NCBI GenBank assembly: GCA_033549345.1
Contig: JAWSUT010000014.1
Location: 14,526-78,525, forward strand
Length of the DNA: 64,000 bases
DNA from: JAWSUT01 sp033549345
Lineage (GTDB): Bacteria; Bacillota; Dethiobacteria; Dethiobacterales; Dethiobacteraceae
Reading direction: 5' to 3'
How positions within the stretch are numbered: position 1 is the stretch's first letter; every line of letters begins with the position of its first letter. The notes beneath the pieces are model-generated. The model saw nothing but the letters and a program-made list of their open reading frames with translations, had not been told where the DNA came from and ran no database searches. The position numbers were made by a program, and so were the translations under genes. Of the stretch, positions 8,006 through 16,359 are shown piece after piece.

Positions 8006-10786
8006 TTATAAGTTCTTTACCGTTTCACTGCAGCGCGGGCAAAGTGTGGGATAGGCCTCTTGGGTTCCTACACCGGGGTCCACAGTCCAGCAGCGTTCGC
8101 ACTTTTCTCCTGCAGCCGGGCTGACAGCCACCGCCAGGCCTTTTTCGGCCGGCGTTGCGGCCGGTGCATCTGCGCCGGCATCGTGAAGCGTACAGGCTGA
8201 AACAATAAACAGTTCTGCCAACCGCTCCTTAAACGGTACCAGGGCGGCATAAGCCTCTTCATCCGGATACAGATTCAGAGCGGCACTGAGGGAACCGCCG
8301 ATTGTTTTCTCTTTGCGTGCTTCCTCCAGGCGGCGTGTCACCACATCGCGGTATTCCAGCAGTTTCTGCCAGCGTTCGGCCAGCTGGTTGTCGCGGTACG
8401 CATCATTTACCTGCGGCCACAGGGTGAGCTGCACAGTTTCCTCACGGTTTCCCGGGAGATACCCCCAGGCTTCTTCGGAGGTGAAAGTCAGCACAGGTGC
8501 AACAAGTTTAACCAGAGTAACAAGGATTTCATGCATGACGGTCTGCGCCGAGCGGCGTTTGGTGGATGCTGCCGGTGAAGTATAGAGCCTGTCCTTTAAA
8601 ACATCAAGGTAGAAGTTAGACATTTCAATCACACAGAAATTGTGAATGGCGTGAAAGACAACGTGGAAGTCAAACTCGTTATACGCACGGGAAACACGCT
8701 CCACCAGCGCCTGCAGGCGGTGCAGGGCATAACGGTCAAGCTCGTCGAGAGAATCATACGCCACCGCATCGCTTGCCGGATTAAAATCATGACAGTTCCC
8801 CAGCATATAGCGAATTGTATTGCGGATTTTACGGTATACTTCCGCCAACTGCTTTAAAATGTCAGGGGAAACCCGCACATCGCTTTTAAAATCGGAGGAT
8901 GACACCCACAGGCGCAGAATATCGGCGCCGTATTGTTTGATAATCTGCTCAGGAGCGACCACGTTACCAAGGGACTTGGACATTTTCTTCCCTTCACCGT
9001 CCACAACCCACCCGTGGGTCAGGGTTGCTTTATACGGCGCCCGGCCGCGTGTGGCTACAGATGTTAAAAGCGAAGACTGGAACCAACCGCGATACTGGTC
9101 GGACCCCTCAAGATAGAGGTCGGCCGGAGATGTGAGTCCCGGTGTTGTCTCCAGAACGGCTGCGTGGGTGGAGCCCGAATCAAACCAGACATCCATGATA
9201 TCGGTTTCTTTGCGGAATTCTCCATGGTTGCACGCAGGACATGTGGTGCCTTCAGGAAGAATTTCAGCCGCCCCGCGGGCAAACCAGGCATCGGAACCCT
9301 CTTTGGCAAAGAGGTCTGCTACGGCACGAATCGTATCCCGGTTAATCAGCTCTTTGTTGCATGCGGTACAATAGAAAATGGGAATCGGTACGCCCCAGAC
9401 ACGCTGGCGGGAAATGCACCAGTCATGCCTGTCTACGATCATGTTATGGATTCTTTCCTGACCCCAGGCGGGAATCCACTGAACATCTTTGATGGCTGCC
9501 AGCGCATCTTTGCGGAACCCTTCAACTGAGGCAAACCACTGCTCGGTGGCCCGGAAAAGCACCGGTTCCTTGCAGCGCCAGCAATGGGGATAGGGATGTT
9601 TAATAAACGACAGGTTCATTAGCGCCCCTGCTTCATCCAGAGCCTGGCCCACCTGCTTGTTACCCTCATCGTAGCGCACACCGGCAAAACGGCCGGCTTC
9701 TTTGGTAAAGCGGCCTGTATGATCCATCGGAGCAAAAATGTCCAGGCCGTAGCGCAGGCCCACTTCGTAGTCCTCCTGGCCGTGGCCGGGTGCGGTATGG
9801 ACACAGCCCGTGCCGGCCTCCAGCGTCACATGCTCACCGAGAATGACCTGTGAATCCCGCTTATACAATGGATGGCTGCAGACAATACCCTCCAGGTCGG
9901 CACCCTTAAACTTTTCCTCGATTGTGTATCCGGTAATCTTAAAAGTTTCCATGACACTGCCCAACAGTTCTTCAGCCAGAATCAAATCGCCATGCTCAGG
10001 GGTACGCACACGGACATAGCTCAGTTCCGGATGCAGACAGATGGCCAGGTTGGCCGGAATTGTCCAGGGCGTTGTGGTCCAGATAACAAACCAGGTATCA
10101 CCGGCTGCCACTTTTCCCTTGCCGTCGGTGACCTGGAAGCGGACATAAATGGACGGCGACCTGTGCTCGTGGTATTCAATTTCCGCCTCGGCCAGCGCCG
10201 TTTCGCACTGCGGGCACCAGTGAACCGGTTTTAACCCTTTGTAGATATAGCCTCTGTTGGCCATCTCACCAAAGACTTCAATCTGTCTCGCTTCAAACTC
10301 CGGCTTCAGTGTCACATACGGGTTCTCCCAGTCGCCCCGCACACCCAGCCGTTTGAACTGCTCGCGCTGCACGTCAAGAAAACGCAGCGCATAGTCACGG
10401 CAGTGCCGTCTGAATTCAAGAGGTGTGACCTCACTGCGCTTTACCTTGCCGGTTTTAACAACCTGGTGCTCAATGGGCAGGCCGTGTGTATCCCAGCCCG
10501 GCACATACGGCGCATCGTAGCCGGCCATTGTTTTGTGCTTGACGATAATGTCTTTGAGGACTTTATTCATTGCTGTCCCCATGTGAATATCGCCGTTTGC
10601 ATAGGGTGGCCCGTCGTGCAGGACATACTTCGGCCTGCCCTGCCGGCTTTCCTGAACTAAGTGATAGATATCCATTTTTTCCCACTGTTCAAGGAACCCG
10701 GGCTCCCGCTGCGGCAGCCCGGCCCGCATGGGAAACTCGGTCTGCGGCAGATTCAGCGTCGGAGCATAATCTTTTTTTTCTGTCAT
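8006..10786 (-). CDS. ileS: IleS: isoleucyl-tRNA synthetase
   Basis: A 926-residue class I aminoacyl-tRNA synthetase that charges tRNA-Ile. The HIGH-type motif HMGT is at about residue 68, KMSKS is at about 605, and a C-terminal zinc site (CERC ... CPRC) is present, as in bacterial IleRS type 1. The CP1 editing domain with TTTPWTIPAN is intact. The start is the ATG at 10786 behind TTGGAGG. Expression is controlled by the T-box leader immediately upstream. It is monocistronic: a promoter and leader lie in front and a strong terminator behind. Confidence 0.98.
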   Translation of the reverse strand: MTEKKDYAPTLNLPQTEFPMRAGLPQREPGFLEQWEKMDIYHLVQESRQGRPKYVLHDGPPYANGDIHMGTAMNKVLKDIIVKHKTMAGYDAPYVPGWDTHGLPIEHQVVKTGKVKRSEVTPLEFRRHCRDYALRFLDVQREQFKRLGVRGDWENPYVTLKPEFEARQIEVFGEMANRGYIYKGLKPVHWCPQCETALAEAEIEYHEHRSPSIYVRFQVTDGKGKVAAGDTWFVIWTTTPWTIPANLAICLHPELSYVRVRTPEHGDLILAEELLGSVMETFKITGYTIEEKFKGADLEGIVCSHPLYKRDSQVILGEHVTLEAGTGCVHTAPGHGQEDYEVGLRYGLDIFAPMDHTGRFTKEAGRFAGVRYDEGNKQVGQALDEAGALMNLSFIKHPYPHCWRCKEPVLFRATEQWFASVEGFRKDALAAIKDVQWIPAWGQERIHNMIVDRHDWCISRQRVWGVPIPIFYCTACNKELINRDTIRAVADLFAKEGSDAWFARGAAEILPEGTTCPACNHGEFRKETDIMDVWFDSGSTHAAVLETTPGLTSPADLYLEGSDQYRGWFQSSLLTSVATRGRAPYKATLTHGWVVDGEGKKMSKSLGNVVAPEQIIKQYGADILRLWVSSSDFKSDVRVSPDILKQLAEVYRKIRNTIRYMLGNCHDFNPASDAVAYDSLDELDRYALHRLQALVERVSRAYNEFDFHVVFHAIHNFCVIEMSNFYLDVLKDRLYTSPAASTKRRSAQTVMHEILVTLVKLVAPVLTFTSEEAWGYLPGNREETVQLTLWPQVNDAYRDNQLAERWQKLLEYRDVVTRRLEEARKEKTIGGSLSAALNLYPDEEAYAALVPFKERLAELFIVSACTLHDAGADAPAATPAEKGLAVAVSPAAGEKCERCWTVDPGVGTQEAYPTLCPRCSETVKNL

Positions 10787-10811
10787 TGTGTAGACCTCCA
10801 AGTTTTTCTAT

Positions 10812-11066
10812 AATAAAATGACTCCCGTCCTCTGTGTGAGGACGGGAGTTTTTTCCCGCGGTACCACCCCGCTGGCCGCACAAAAACAACTACGGCCACT
10901 TTGCAAAGAATAACGGCATCTGCCGGCGGGGGCTACTTAATTTCACCTGCGACTCCCGGGTGATCTTCGGTAAAGTCCGTGCACCGGGCTCTCACCATTC
11001 CCGGCTCGCTGGGGGCGCATCGCTTTACGTACTCGTCCCGATCATCATCTTTAATGTATGCAATTT
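10812..11066 (-). promoter_or_regulatory. T-box riboswitch controlling ileS
   Basis: The minus-strand leader contains the T-box core GGGTGGTACCGCGGG (around 10855-10869), a terminator stem ACTCCCGTCCTC/GAGGACGGGAGT (about 10821-10849) directly before ileS, an AGTA element (around 11030) and a Stem I specifier region reading GAAGATCACC, in which ATC is an isoleucine codon. Uncharged tRNA-Ile would pair with specifier and T-box bases and prevent termination. The codon agrees with the downstream ileS gene. Confidence 0.93.
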
Positions 11067-11072
11067 CGTATC

Positions 11073-11102
11073 ATTATAAACAAAAAGGCCGTATGCTGTC
11101 AA
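11073..11102 (-). promoter_or_regulatory. Sigma-A promoter of the ileS T-box transcript
   Basis: TTGACA (11102-11097) and TATAAT (11078-11073) are separated by 18 bases on the minus strand. Transcription would start near 11066, just before the T-box Stem I. The -35 hexamer falls inside the loop and 3' arm of the divIVA terminator. Confidence 0.8.
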
Positions 11103-11114
11103 GCAGCTACGGCC
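11082..11114 (-). terminator. divIVA terminator
   Basis: GGCCGTA/TACGGCC arms, extended by GCTG/CAGC with one bulge, followed on the minus strand by TTTTTG. It lies about 28 bases after the divIVA stop and shares DNA with the ileS promoter. Confidence 0.8.
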
Positions 11115-11141
11115 GTTGTCGGCAATCTTCTCAGGCATCCC

Positions 11142-11636
11142 TCAGGCGCCACGCTGTACTTCTTCATCAGAATCATCCATAGACAGCCAGTCTTCCATTT
11201 CCAGTGCGGCAAGCTGGGCTTCCACAAGAGAGCGGAAACGCATTTTATAAATCTGCGCCTGCTTGTATACTTCATCCTGTTCGGACAGTACGCGGCTCGC
11301 CTTGTAACGGGCGTCCTCCATTATGCGGGCGGCGTCTCTTTCCGCTTCCCGGCGAATCAGCTCCGCCTCTTTGGAGGCATTGCGCTTCACTTCCTCCGCC
11401 GTTTCCTGCGCAACCACGATGGCATTGTGCAGTGTCTCTTCCAGCTTATGATAATGGCTGAGCTTTTCTTTGAGCTGCGAGAGCTGCTCTTTGGCTGAAA
11501 TATTTTCCTTAATCAGCTCTTCCAAATCTTTGGCCACACGGTCCATGAACTCATCCACTTCCACAGGTGAGAGCCCGCGTATGGAGCGGCTAAACTCTTT
11601 ATTTTGAATATCAATCGGTGTTAACGGCAAAATCAT
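11142..11636 (-). CDS. divIVA: DivIVA: pole/septum organising protein
   Basis: A 164-residue coiled-coil protein. The N-terminal lipid-binding segment (LTPIDIQNKEFSRSIRGLSP) and the following VDEFMDRVAKDLEEL are characteristic of DivIVA/GpsB. The remainder is heptad-rich with an acidic C-terminal tail. DivIVA recognises negatively curved membrane at septa and poles and recruits division or chromosome-anchoring partners. The start is the ATG at 11636 after GGGGGTGA. It lies after ylmH, as in Bacillus subtilis, and has its own terminator. Confidence 0.95.
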   Translation of the reverse strand: MILPLTPIDIQNKEFSRSIRGLSPVEVDEFMDRVAKDLEELIKENISAKEQLSQLKEKLSHYHKLEETLHNAIVVAQETAEEVKRNASKEAELIRREAERDAARIMEDARYKASRVLSEQDEVYKQAQIYKMRFRSLVEAQLAALEMEDWLSMDDSDEEVQRGA

Positions 11637-11698
11637 TCACCCCCGCATTATTTTCCAGTCCATCCATAATTTCGCCTCTGCAGCAGTAAACTCCTGCA

Positions 11699-12490
11699 CT
11701 AGGATACCCGTTTTTTCAACAAAAGCTGAATTCGCCCCTTTTTACTTTCGCCCAGTACCTGTGCCACTTCCACACGGCCCCGGCCGGCAAGCGAAATAAT
11801 ATCGCCTTCCTTTACTGCCGCGCCGGCATTTTTGACGGACTGCCAGTTTAGTTTCACCTGCCCGGCGCGGATGGCCGGCGTCAGCTTGCTGCGCGACATC
11901 CCAAACCCGGCACTGGCCACCGCGTCGAGGCGCAGGCTGGCCACCGTTGTTTTAATATCCCTGCTGCGGGGCGCAGCCGGCGTAAGCCCGTCAGACTGTA
12001 TTTCTTTAATGCGCAGACTGTATTGGCCCACATCTTGCCAGTTGGAGAGAAGATAGTCCAGGATTTCCGGATGGATAACCACCTGGGCCCTGCCCTCCTC
12101 TGTCACAATGATATCCCCCACCTTTTCCCGGCGCAGGCCAAGCCCCAGAACAGACCCCAGAAAATCACGATGGGTCAGCTCCGCGCTTTTGGACCCTGCG
12201 TCCGCTTCCACATACGCCAGCGGCACATTGTCTGTGCCTGACTGGCGGACGGCCGGGTAAATGAGGATGCGGGCCCGTTCTGCCCCGGGATAACCACCCC
12301 AGGTAACGGACTTTACATTCTTAAACAGATGCAGAACCCTGTCGGCTGTGCGCTGCTGATACGGATCCAGGAAATCTGTAGCCTGCGGCAGGCCGGTTTT
12401 TTCCACCTGGGCAATTTTATCCAGGACGGTCCCTGCGGTCAATCTCTCAATTTCCTGCTCAAAACGCTGCAGTATTTTTTCTCTTTCCAT
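11699..12490 (-). CDS. ylmH: YlmH: S4-domain RNA-binding protein of the division cluster
   Basis: A 263-residue protein with a C-terminal S4 RNA-binding domain (about residues 185-245, beginning LRLDAVASAGFGMSRSKL). YlmH has been linked in Bacillota to ribosome-associated quality control or stalled-ribosome handling (family knowledge). The start is the ATG at 12490 behind GGAGG; two more codons upstream are possible. It is followed by a gap of about 60 bases before divIVA and preceded by ylmG, matching the order sepF-ylmG-ylmH-divIVA. Confidence 0.93.
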   Translation of the reverse strand: MEREKILQRFEQEIERLTAGTVLDKIAQVEKTGLPQATDFLDPYQQRTADRVLHLFKNVKSVTWGGYPGAERARILIYPAVRQSGTDNVPLAYVEADAGSKSAELTHRDFLGSVLGLGLRREKVGDIIVTEEGRAQVVIHPEILDYLLSNWQDVGQYSLRIKEIQSDGLTPAAPRSRDIKTTVASLRLDAVASAGFGMSRSKLTPAIRAGQVKLNWQSVKNAGAAVKEGDIISLAGRGRVEVAQVLGESKKGRIQLLLKKRVS

Positions 12491-12505
12491 GAACAAACCT
12501 CCGTC

Positions 12506-12811
12506 TTAAAACCCAAACACGAGCAGCCGGACCAGGTGAATCAACAGACTGCGTACAACACCCAACAGCAAGAGTGCCACAATCGGGGATAAATCAAGAT
12601 ACGAGCCGCCGCCCAGATGCACGGGCTTAATGACTTTGCGAATCGGCGCCAGAATCGGTTCCGTCAGCCGATAGACAATCCTGACAATATGCAGCAGCGT
12701 CGGGTTGGCATCGCGGCCCAGCCGCAGAAAGGATAAAATAACTCTTGCCAGCAAAAGCCAGTAAAAAATGTTATGAAGCAAATGAATAATGTTAATCAGT
12801 GTACTGCCCAA
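12506..12811 (-). CDS. ylmG: YlmG / YggT family membrane protein
   Basis: About 101 residues with two hydrophobic helices and the YggT core TEPILAPIRKVIKP followed by LDLSPIVALLLL. YggT proteins associate with division or nucleoid distribution in bacteria and plastids, but the molecular role is unclear. The start used is TTG at 12811; its ribosome site is weak and an upstream non-standard start cannot be excluded, so the first residues are uncertain. It sits between sepF and ylmH, the usual order. Confidence 0.88.
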   Translation of the reverse strand: MGSTLINIIHLLHNIFYWLLLARVILSFLRLGRDANPTLLHIVRIVYRLTEPILAPIRKVIKPVHLGGGSYLDLSPIVALLLLGVVRSLLIHLVRLLVFGF

Positions 12812-12843
12812 ACCTGTCGGACCAAAAATTGCTATCAGCTCCT

Positions 12844-13275
12844 TTATTCTTCCAGAGTTACCGCCACGCCACGGTCAGACAGTTCTTTACGGATCTCCGC
12901 ATTTACTTCAACCTGGGACGGCGCAAAGACAAAAATCTGTTGGCTTACTCTTTGCATATTCCCGTCAAGGGCGAACGTGGCACCTGAGATAAAATCAATA
13001 ATCCGTTTCGCCTCGTTTTTTTCCGTCTCTTCCAGATTAACGAGAACAGGCTTACGCCCTTTGATATGTTCAACAATTTGCTGTGCTTCCGGAAACTCAC
13101 GCGGCTTGGTGATGACCAGCCGTAAATTGTTTTTTCCGCTATGTAAATTCAAAACAGCGCCTTTGCGGTTCTGCGGACGGACAAACTCCGTATCTTCAAT
13201 GAATTCTTCTTCTTCAGTCTCCTCCACCAGTCCCAGAAACGATAATGCCTTCTCCCACAGATTTGCCACTTCCAT
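12844..13275 (-). CDS. sepF: SepF: FtsZ-anchoring division protein
   Basis: A 143-residue protein. An N-terminal amphipathic segment (WEKALSFLGL) is followed by an acidic linker and the conserved SepF domain (RPQNRK ... KGRKPVLVNLEE ... RIIDFISGATFALDG). SepF binds FtsZ tails and membrane and shapes Z-ring architecture. It directly follows ylmE with about ten bases between them. The length and domain order match the family. Confidence 0.96.
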   Translation of the reverse strand: MEVANLWEKALSFLGLVEETEEEEFIEDTEFVRPQNRKGAVLNLHSGKNNLRLVITKPREFPEAQQIVEHIKGRKPVLVNLEETEKNEAKRIIDFISGATFALDGNMQRVSQQIFVFAPSQVEVNAEIRKELSDRGVAVTLEE

Positions 13276-13285
13276 TCCCCCTTAT

Positions 13286-13957
13286 CTAATTTCTCCCGCC
13301 AAACAACGCGCTGCCGATACGTACCAGATTGGCTCCTTCTTCCACCGCCACCTCAAAATCTCCGGTCATGCCCATAGACAATATTTCCATCCCAATTCCC
13401 GGAATTCGCAGATTCTGAAACAGATGGGCCATTTCTTTAAAGTATGGCCGTACTTCTTCCGGGTGATCTGTAAAAGGCGGTATGGCCATTAGCCCTGCCA
13501 CACGCAGATGTGTCAGTGTGGAGACATCACAGAGAAAATCCGCCAGTTCAGACGGTGCAATTCCGCCTTTTTGCTTTTCACCGGCGATATTCACCTGCAC
13601 CAGAACACGGACCGAAAGATCACGTTCCGCAGCCTCTTTTTGTATGACTTTAGCCAGTTTCCAGCGGTCCAGGGAGTGAATCAGCGTGAATTTCCCCAAC
13701 ACATCTTTTACTTTGTTGGTCTGCAGGCGTCCGATAAAATGCCAGTCCGCCTCCGGGACGGCCTCAACTTTCGGCAGGGCCTCCTGAACCCGGTTTTCTC
13801 CGAATACAGTCAGTCCCAGCACACAGGCCTCCCGGACTGTTTCTGCCGGTACAGTTTTGGTCACTGCTACCAGCCCCACAGCATCGCGGCCGCTGCGGGC
13901 CGCTGCCCTGGAAATCCGCTCCTGCACATGTTTAATCCGGGTTTGTAAATCACTCAT
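13286..13957 (-). CDS. ylmE: YlmE / YggS: PLP homeostasis protein
   Basis: A 223-residue PLP-binding protein of the YggS/PROSC family, a TIM-barrel with no known catalytic activity that buffers pyridoxal phosphate. The PLP lysine lies in LVAVTKTVP (about residue 33) and the phosphate-binding end GMTGDFEVAVEEGANLVRIGSALFG is intact. Its ATG overlaps the stop of the HlyD-like gene by four bases (ATGA), showing tight coupling. Confidence 0.95.
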   Translation of the reverse strand: MSDLQTRIKHVQERISRAAARSGRDAVGLVAVTKTVPAETVREACVLGLTVFGENRVQEALPKVEAVPEADWHFIGRLQTNKVKDVLGKFTLIHSLDRWKLAKVIQKEAAERDLSVRVLVQVNIAGEKQKGGIAPSELADFLCDVSTLTHLRVAGLMAIPPFTDHPEEVRPYFKEMAHLFQNLRIPGIGMEILSMGMTGDFEVAVEEGANLVRIGSALFGGRN

Positions 13958-14925
13958 AAACGCATTCCTTCCCTGACCAGAGTCGGATTGGTGATGATTT
14001 GATACCCGTTGGGGATACCAGTGATGATGACTCTGTTTCCTTCTGTTTCCAACACGTCCACGGAGCGGTAACGGACAACCGACTTACTTAGTATGTAGAC
14101 TCCTGTCTCACCGCCGCGGGATACCAGCGCCGATCCCGGCAGAATAATACCGCTGGTGCGCCTGACAACAAGCTCTGCTTCCGCAAATCGTTCCCGCTCG
14201 AACCCTGTCACCTGTTGTTTGAGTTCAAATACCACCAGGGCAGTGTCTTGTGCCGTTTCCCTGCGGACAACAACCCGTCCTCTGATTTCCTCTTCCGGCG
14301 AAAAAGAGAATCTGATCCCCGCGGTCGCCAGGGTTTCTACGTCCTGATACTCCTGCCCGGCCAGTTCCACCGCAAAATACCAGCTGAAATTGTTCACCAC
14401 TTTGAATAATATGGTGCCCTGCTCAACATGGTCCCCGGAGCTGATTCTATGCCGTTCCTGCCCGGCATATTGCATCATCTCGCCGACATTCGTGTCTGCA
14501 AGCGATTTCGGCTGCAATACGCCTTCCAGGCCGTCCAGTTGGAGAACCACGATTCCCGGTGACGGAGTTGGGACATGCTGCAGCGTTCCGCCGGGAGATG
14601 AAATGGCAGCCACTCTGGTCCCTGCAGACAGCCTGTCCCCCTCCTGCACGACCCAGTTTACTGTACCTGACAGCGGTGCAGCCACCACGGACTCATCACG
14701 GATCAGAATACCCTTTGCCGTAACGGTATGCTCAATTACACTATCTTCACTGATCACCGTCTTTGTCAGAACAGACGCCAGCGCATCCCTGGCAAATGAA
14801 AAACCGACCTGTAAAAGCAGCAGTCCGATAATCCCGGTTAACAGAAAATAGACCAGCTTTTCGCTTGTTTTCTTTTTCCTTTTTTTCCCCTGTATGACAG
14901 TAAACTGTCTTTTCCCTGTCCGCAT
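13954..14925 (-). CDS. HlyD-family membrane-fusion-like protein
   Basis: A 323-residue protein with a basic N-terminus (KKRKKKTSEK), one transmembrane helix at about residues 24-45, and a HlyD/RND-adaptor type extracytoplasmic region: a split biotinyl-lipoyl-like segment (SGTVNWVVQEGDRLSAGT ... SSGDHVEQGTILFKV) and beta-rich C-terminus. No transporter partner is encoded nearby. It is wedged between pgeF and ylmE with a four-base overlap to ylmE, so it is expressed with division genes. The role is unknown; a part in envelope assembly is inference. Confidence 0.8.
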   Translation of the reverse strand: MRTGKRQFTVIQGKKRKKKTSEKLVYFLLTGIIGLLLLQVGFSFARDALASVLTKTVISEDSVIEHTVTAKGILIRDESVVAAPLSGTVNWVVQEGDRLSAGTRVAAISSPGGTLQHVPTPSPGIVVLQLDGLEGVLQPKSLADTNVGEMMQYAGQERHRISSGDHVEQGTILFKVVNNFSWYFAVELAGQEYQDVETLATAGIRFSFSPEEEIRGRVVVRRETAQDTALVVFELKQQVTGFERERFAEAELVVRRTSGIILPGSALVSRGGETGVYILSKSVVRYRSVDVLETEGNRVIITGIPNGYQIITNPTLVREGMRL

Positions 14926-14943
14926 AAAAGACTCCTGCCCTGT

Positions 14944-15750
14944 TTACTTTAAAAGTGATATAACTCCTGCCATCCGGCCCGTTTGCCCCCCGGAGGCGCG
15001 GTATGAAAAAAACAGATCGTCACGGCAGTTTGTGCAGTAGGCACTTCGTGTAATGTTCTGCCCGGGAATACCCGCCTGCATGAGCTGCAGCCTCTGCAGG
15101 CCGGCTAAATCCAGAAAGCTGTTCCCGTCCCTGACTGAAATGACTTTGCCCCTCAGGCCAGGCGCTATTTTTTCTATGACAGGCTCACCAATTTGGTAGC
15201 AGCAGGGGCCAACAGAAGGGGACAGCGCCACGCGGATATTTTCACGAAGGCAGCCGAGTCCGTGCATGGTTTCCACCATTGCCCGGCTCATGTCTGCCAC
15301 TGCTCCACGCCAGCCGGCATGGGCCAGGCCGATACAGTGCAAAACGGGGTCGTGGAAAAATAGAATCGTGCAGTCTGCGGAGTGTGCCATCAGCACAATG
15401 CCGGGTTCCATACAGACAAGGCCGTCCGTTGCCGCAACGGCGTCGCCCGATGATGCATGGCCCCGCCCACGCATGTCTGCATCGACTACAGACACTGCTG
15501 TTTTATGTACCTGTTCGCCGGCAACCACATGTTCGGGATGATAGCCCAGCGCTTCTGCCAACCTCCTGCGGTTTTCCAGCACATGCTGCGGGCTGTCTCC
15601 CACATGAAAGCCAAGATTGAAGGTATCGTACGGCGCCGTGCTCACACCTCCGGAGCGCAGCGTAAACCCATGGATAATCCCCTGACCGGTAAGGTTGTCA
15701 AACGTCAGGCAGCGTACACCACCGGTTTCCCGGATTTTTTCGCTATGCAT
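14944..15750 (-). CDS. pgeF: PgeF / YlmD: peptidoglycan editing factor (multicopper oxidase-like, YfiH family)
   Basis: A 268-residue YfiH/CNF1 family protein. Metal-ligand motifs are visible: the histidine in VAGEQVHKT, the HSADC box, HAGWRG, and a late CxxC (YCTNC). Members have been described as purine nucleoside phosphorylase/deaminase enzymes and as editing factors that prevent misincorporation into peptidoglycan. The location in the ylm cluster agrees with ylmD. It overlaps the end of nrdG by eight bases. Confidence 0.92.
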   Translation of the reverse strand: MHSEKIRETGGVRCLTFDNLTGQGIIHGFTLRSGGVSTAPYDTFNLGFHVGDSPQHVLENRRRLAEALGYHPEHVVAGEQVHKTAVSVVDADMRGRGHASSGDAVAATDGLVCMEPGIVLMAHSADCTILFFHDPVLHCIGLAHAGWRGAVADMSRAMVETMHGLGCLRENIRVALSPSVGPCCYQIGEPVIEKIAPGLRGKVISVRDGNSFLDLAGLQRLQLMQAGIPGQNITRSAYCTNCRDDLFFSYRASGGQTGRMAGVISLLK

Positions 15751-16276
15751 ACTGCTGCCCTAAACCCCGGTGGTGCAAAGGTGAAAGGACGACGGCCCCT
15801 GTACGGATTGTGGCCGGCAAATCAATAATCCTCTGGTTGTGTGAACCGCGGTAGAGCAGGGACAGATCCCGCTGGGCCAGCACAAAACGCCCGTCGACCA
15901 GCAGGTCGCCGGCAGCCAGCAGTGCGGCCACCGCAGAATCGGATATAGCCATGCCACGGAGTTCCTCATACGTATAACCGGAATAGATCATAATATGCAG
16001 GCCGCTCTCCCGCAGGGGGACAGCCAGCGCCGCCAGAGCTCTGGCCTGCAAAAACGGCTCACCACCGGAGAATGTTACGCCGCGCATGCCTTTTTCAACG
16101 CAAATTGTGGCAGCCAGTTCACTGACATCCGCCCACTGGCCGCCGTTGGGGTCCAGTGTCTGCGGATTGTGACAGCCGGGGCAATTGTGCGGGCAGCCTT
16201 GGCTAAAAACCACGGTACGCAGGCCCGGGCCGTCAACAACACTGTTTTTTTGTAATCCTGCCAGTCTAAGCTTCAT
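15743..16276 (-). CDS. nrdG: NrdG: anaerobic ribonucleotide reductase activase
   Basis: A 177-residue radical SAM enzyme. The 4Fe-4S motif is CPHNCPGC (Cx3Cx2C) near residue 29 and the SAM-binding GG motif is FSGGEPF. It generates the glycyl radical on NrdD using S-adenosylmethionine. It lies 83 bases after nrdD, separated by a stem-loop, and runs into pgeF, so reductase activation and the ylm operon may be on the same transcript. Confidence 0.96.
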   Translation of the reverse strand: MKLRLAGLQKNSVVDGPGLRTVVFSQGCPHNCPGCHNPQTLDPNGGQWADVSELAATICVEKGMRGVTFSGGEPFLQARALAALAVPLRESGLHIMIYSGYTYEELRGMAISDSAVAALLAAGDLLVDGRFVLAQRDLSLLYRGSHNQRIIDLPATIRTGAVVLSPLHHRGLGQQYA

Positions 16277-16306
16277 AATATTCTCGCCCCTGGGTTATTA
16301 TATTCC

Positions 16307-16340
16307 CCCGGGAGCCGGCTGCAACCTGCCCGCTCCCGGG
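16307..16340 (-). other. Stem-loop between nrdD and nrdG
   Basis: CCCGGGAGC and GCTCCCGGG form a nine-base-pair GC-rich stem with a 16-base loop. There is no following T-run on the minus strand (GGGAATATAATAA follows), so it is not a standard terminator. A role in mRNA processing or in setting the nrdD:nrdG ratio is possible but unproven. Confidence 0.6.
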
Positions 16341-16359
16341 ATTTTCTGTAAAAGCCCGC

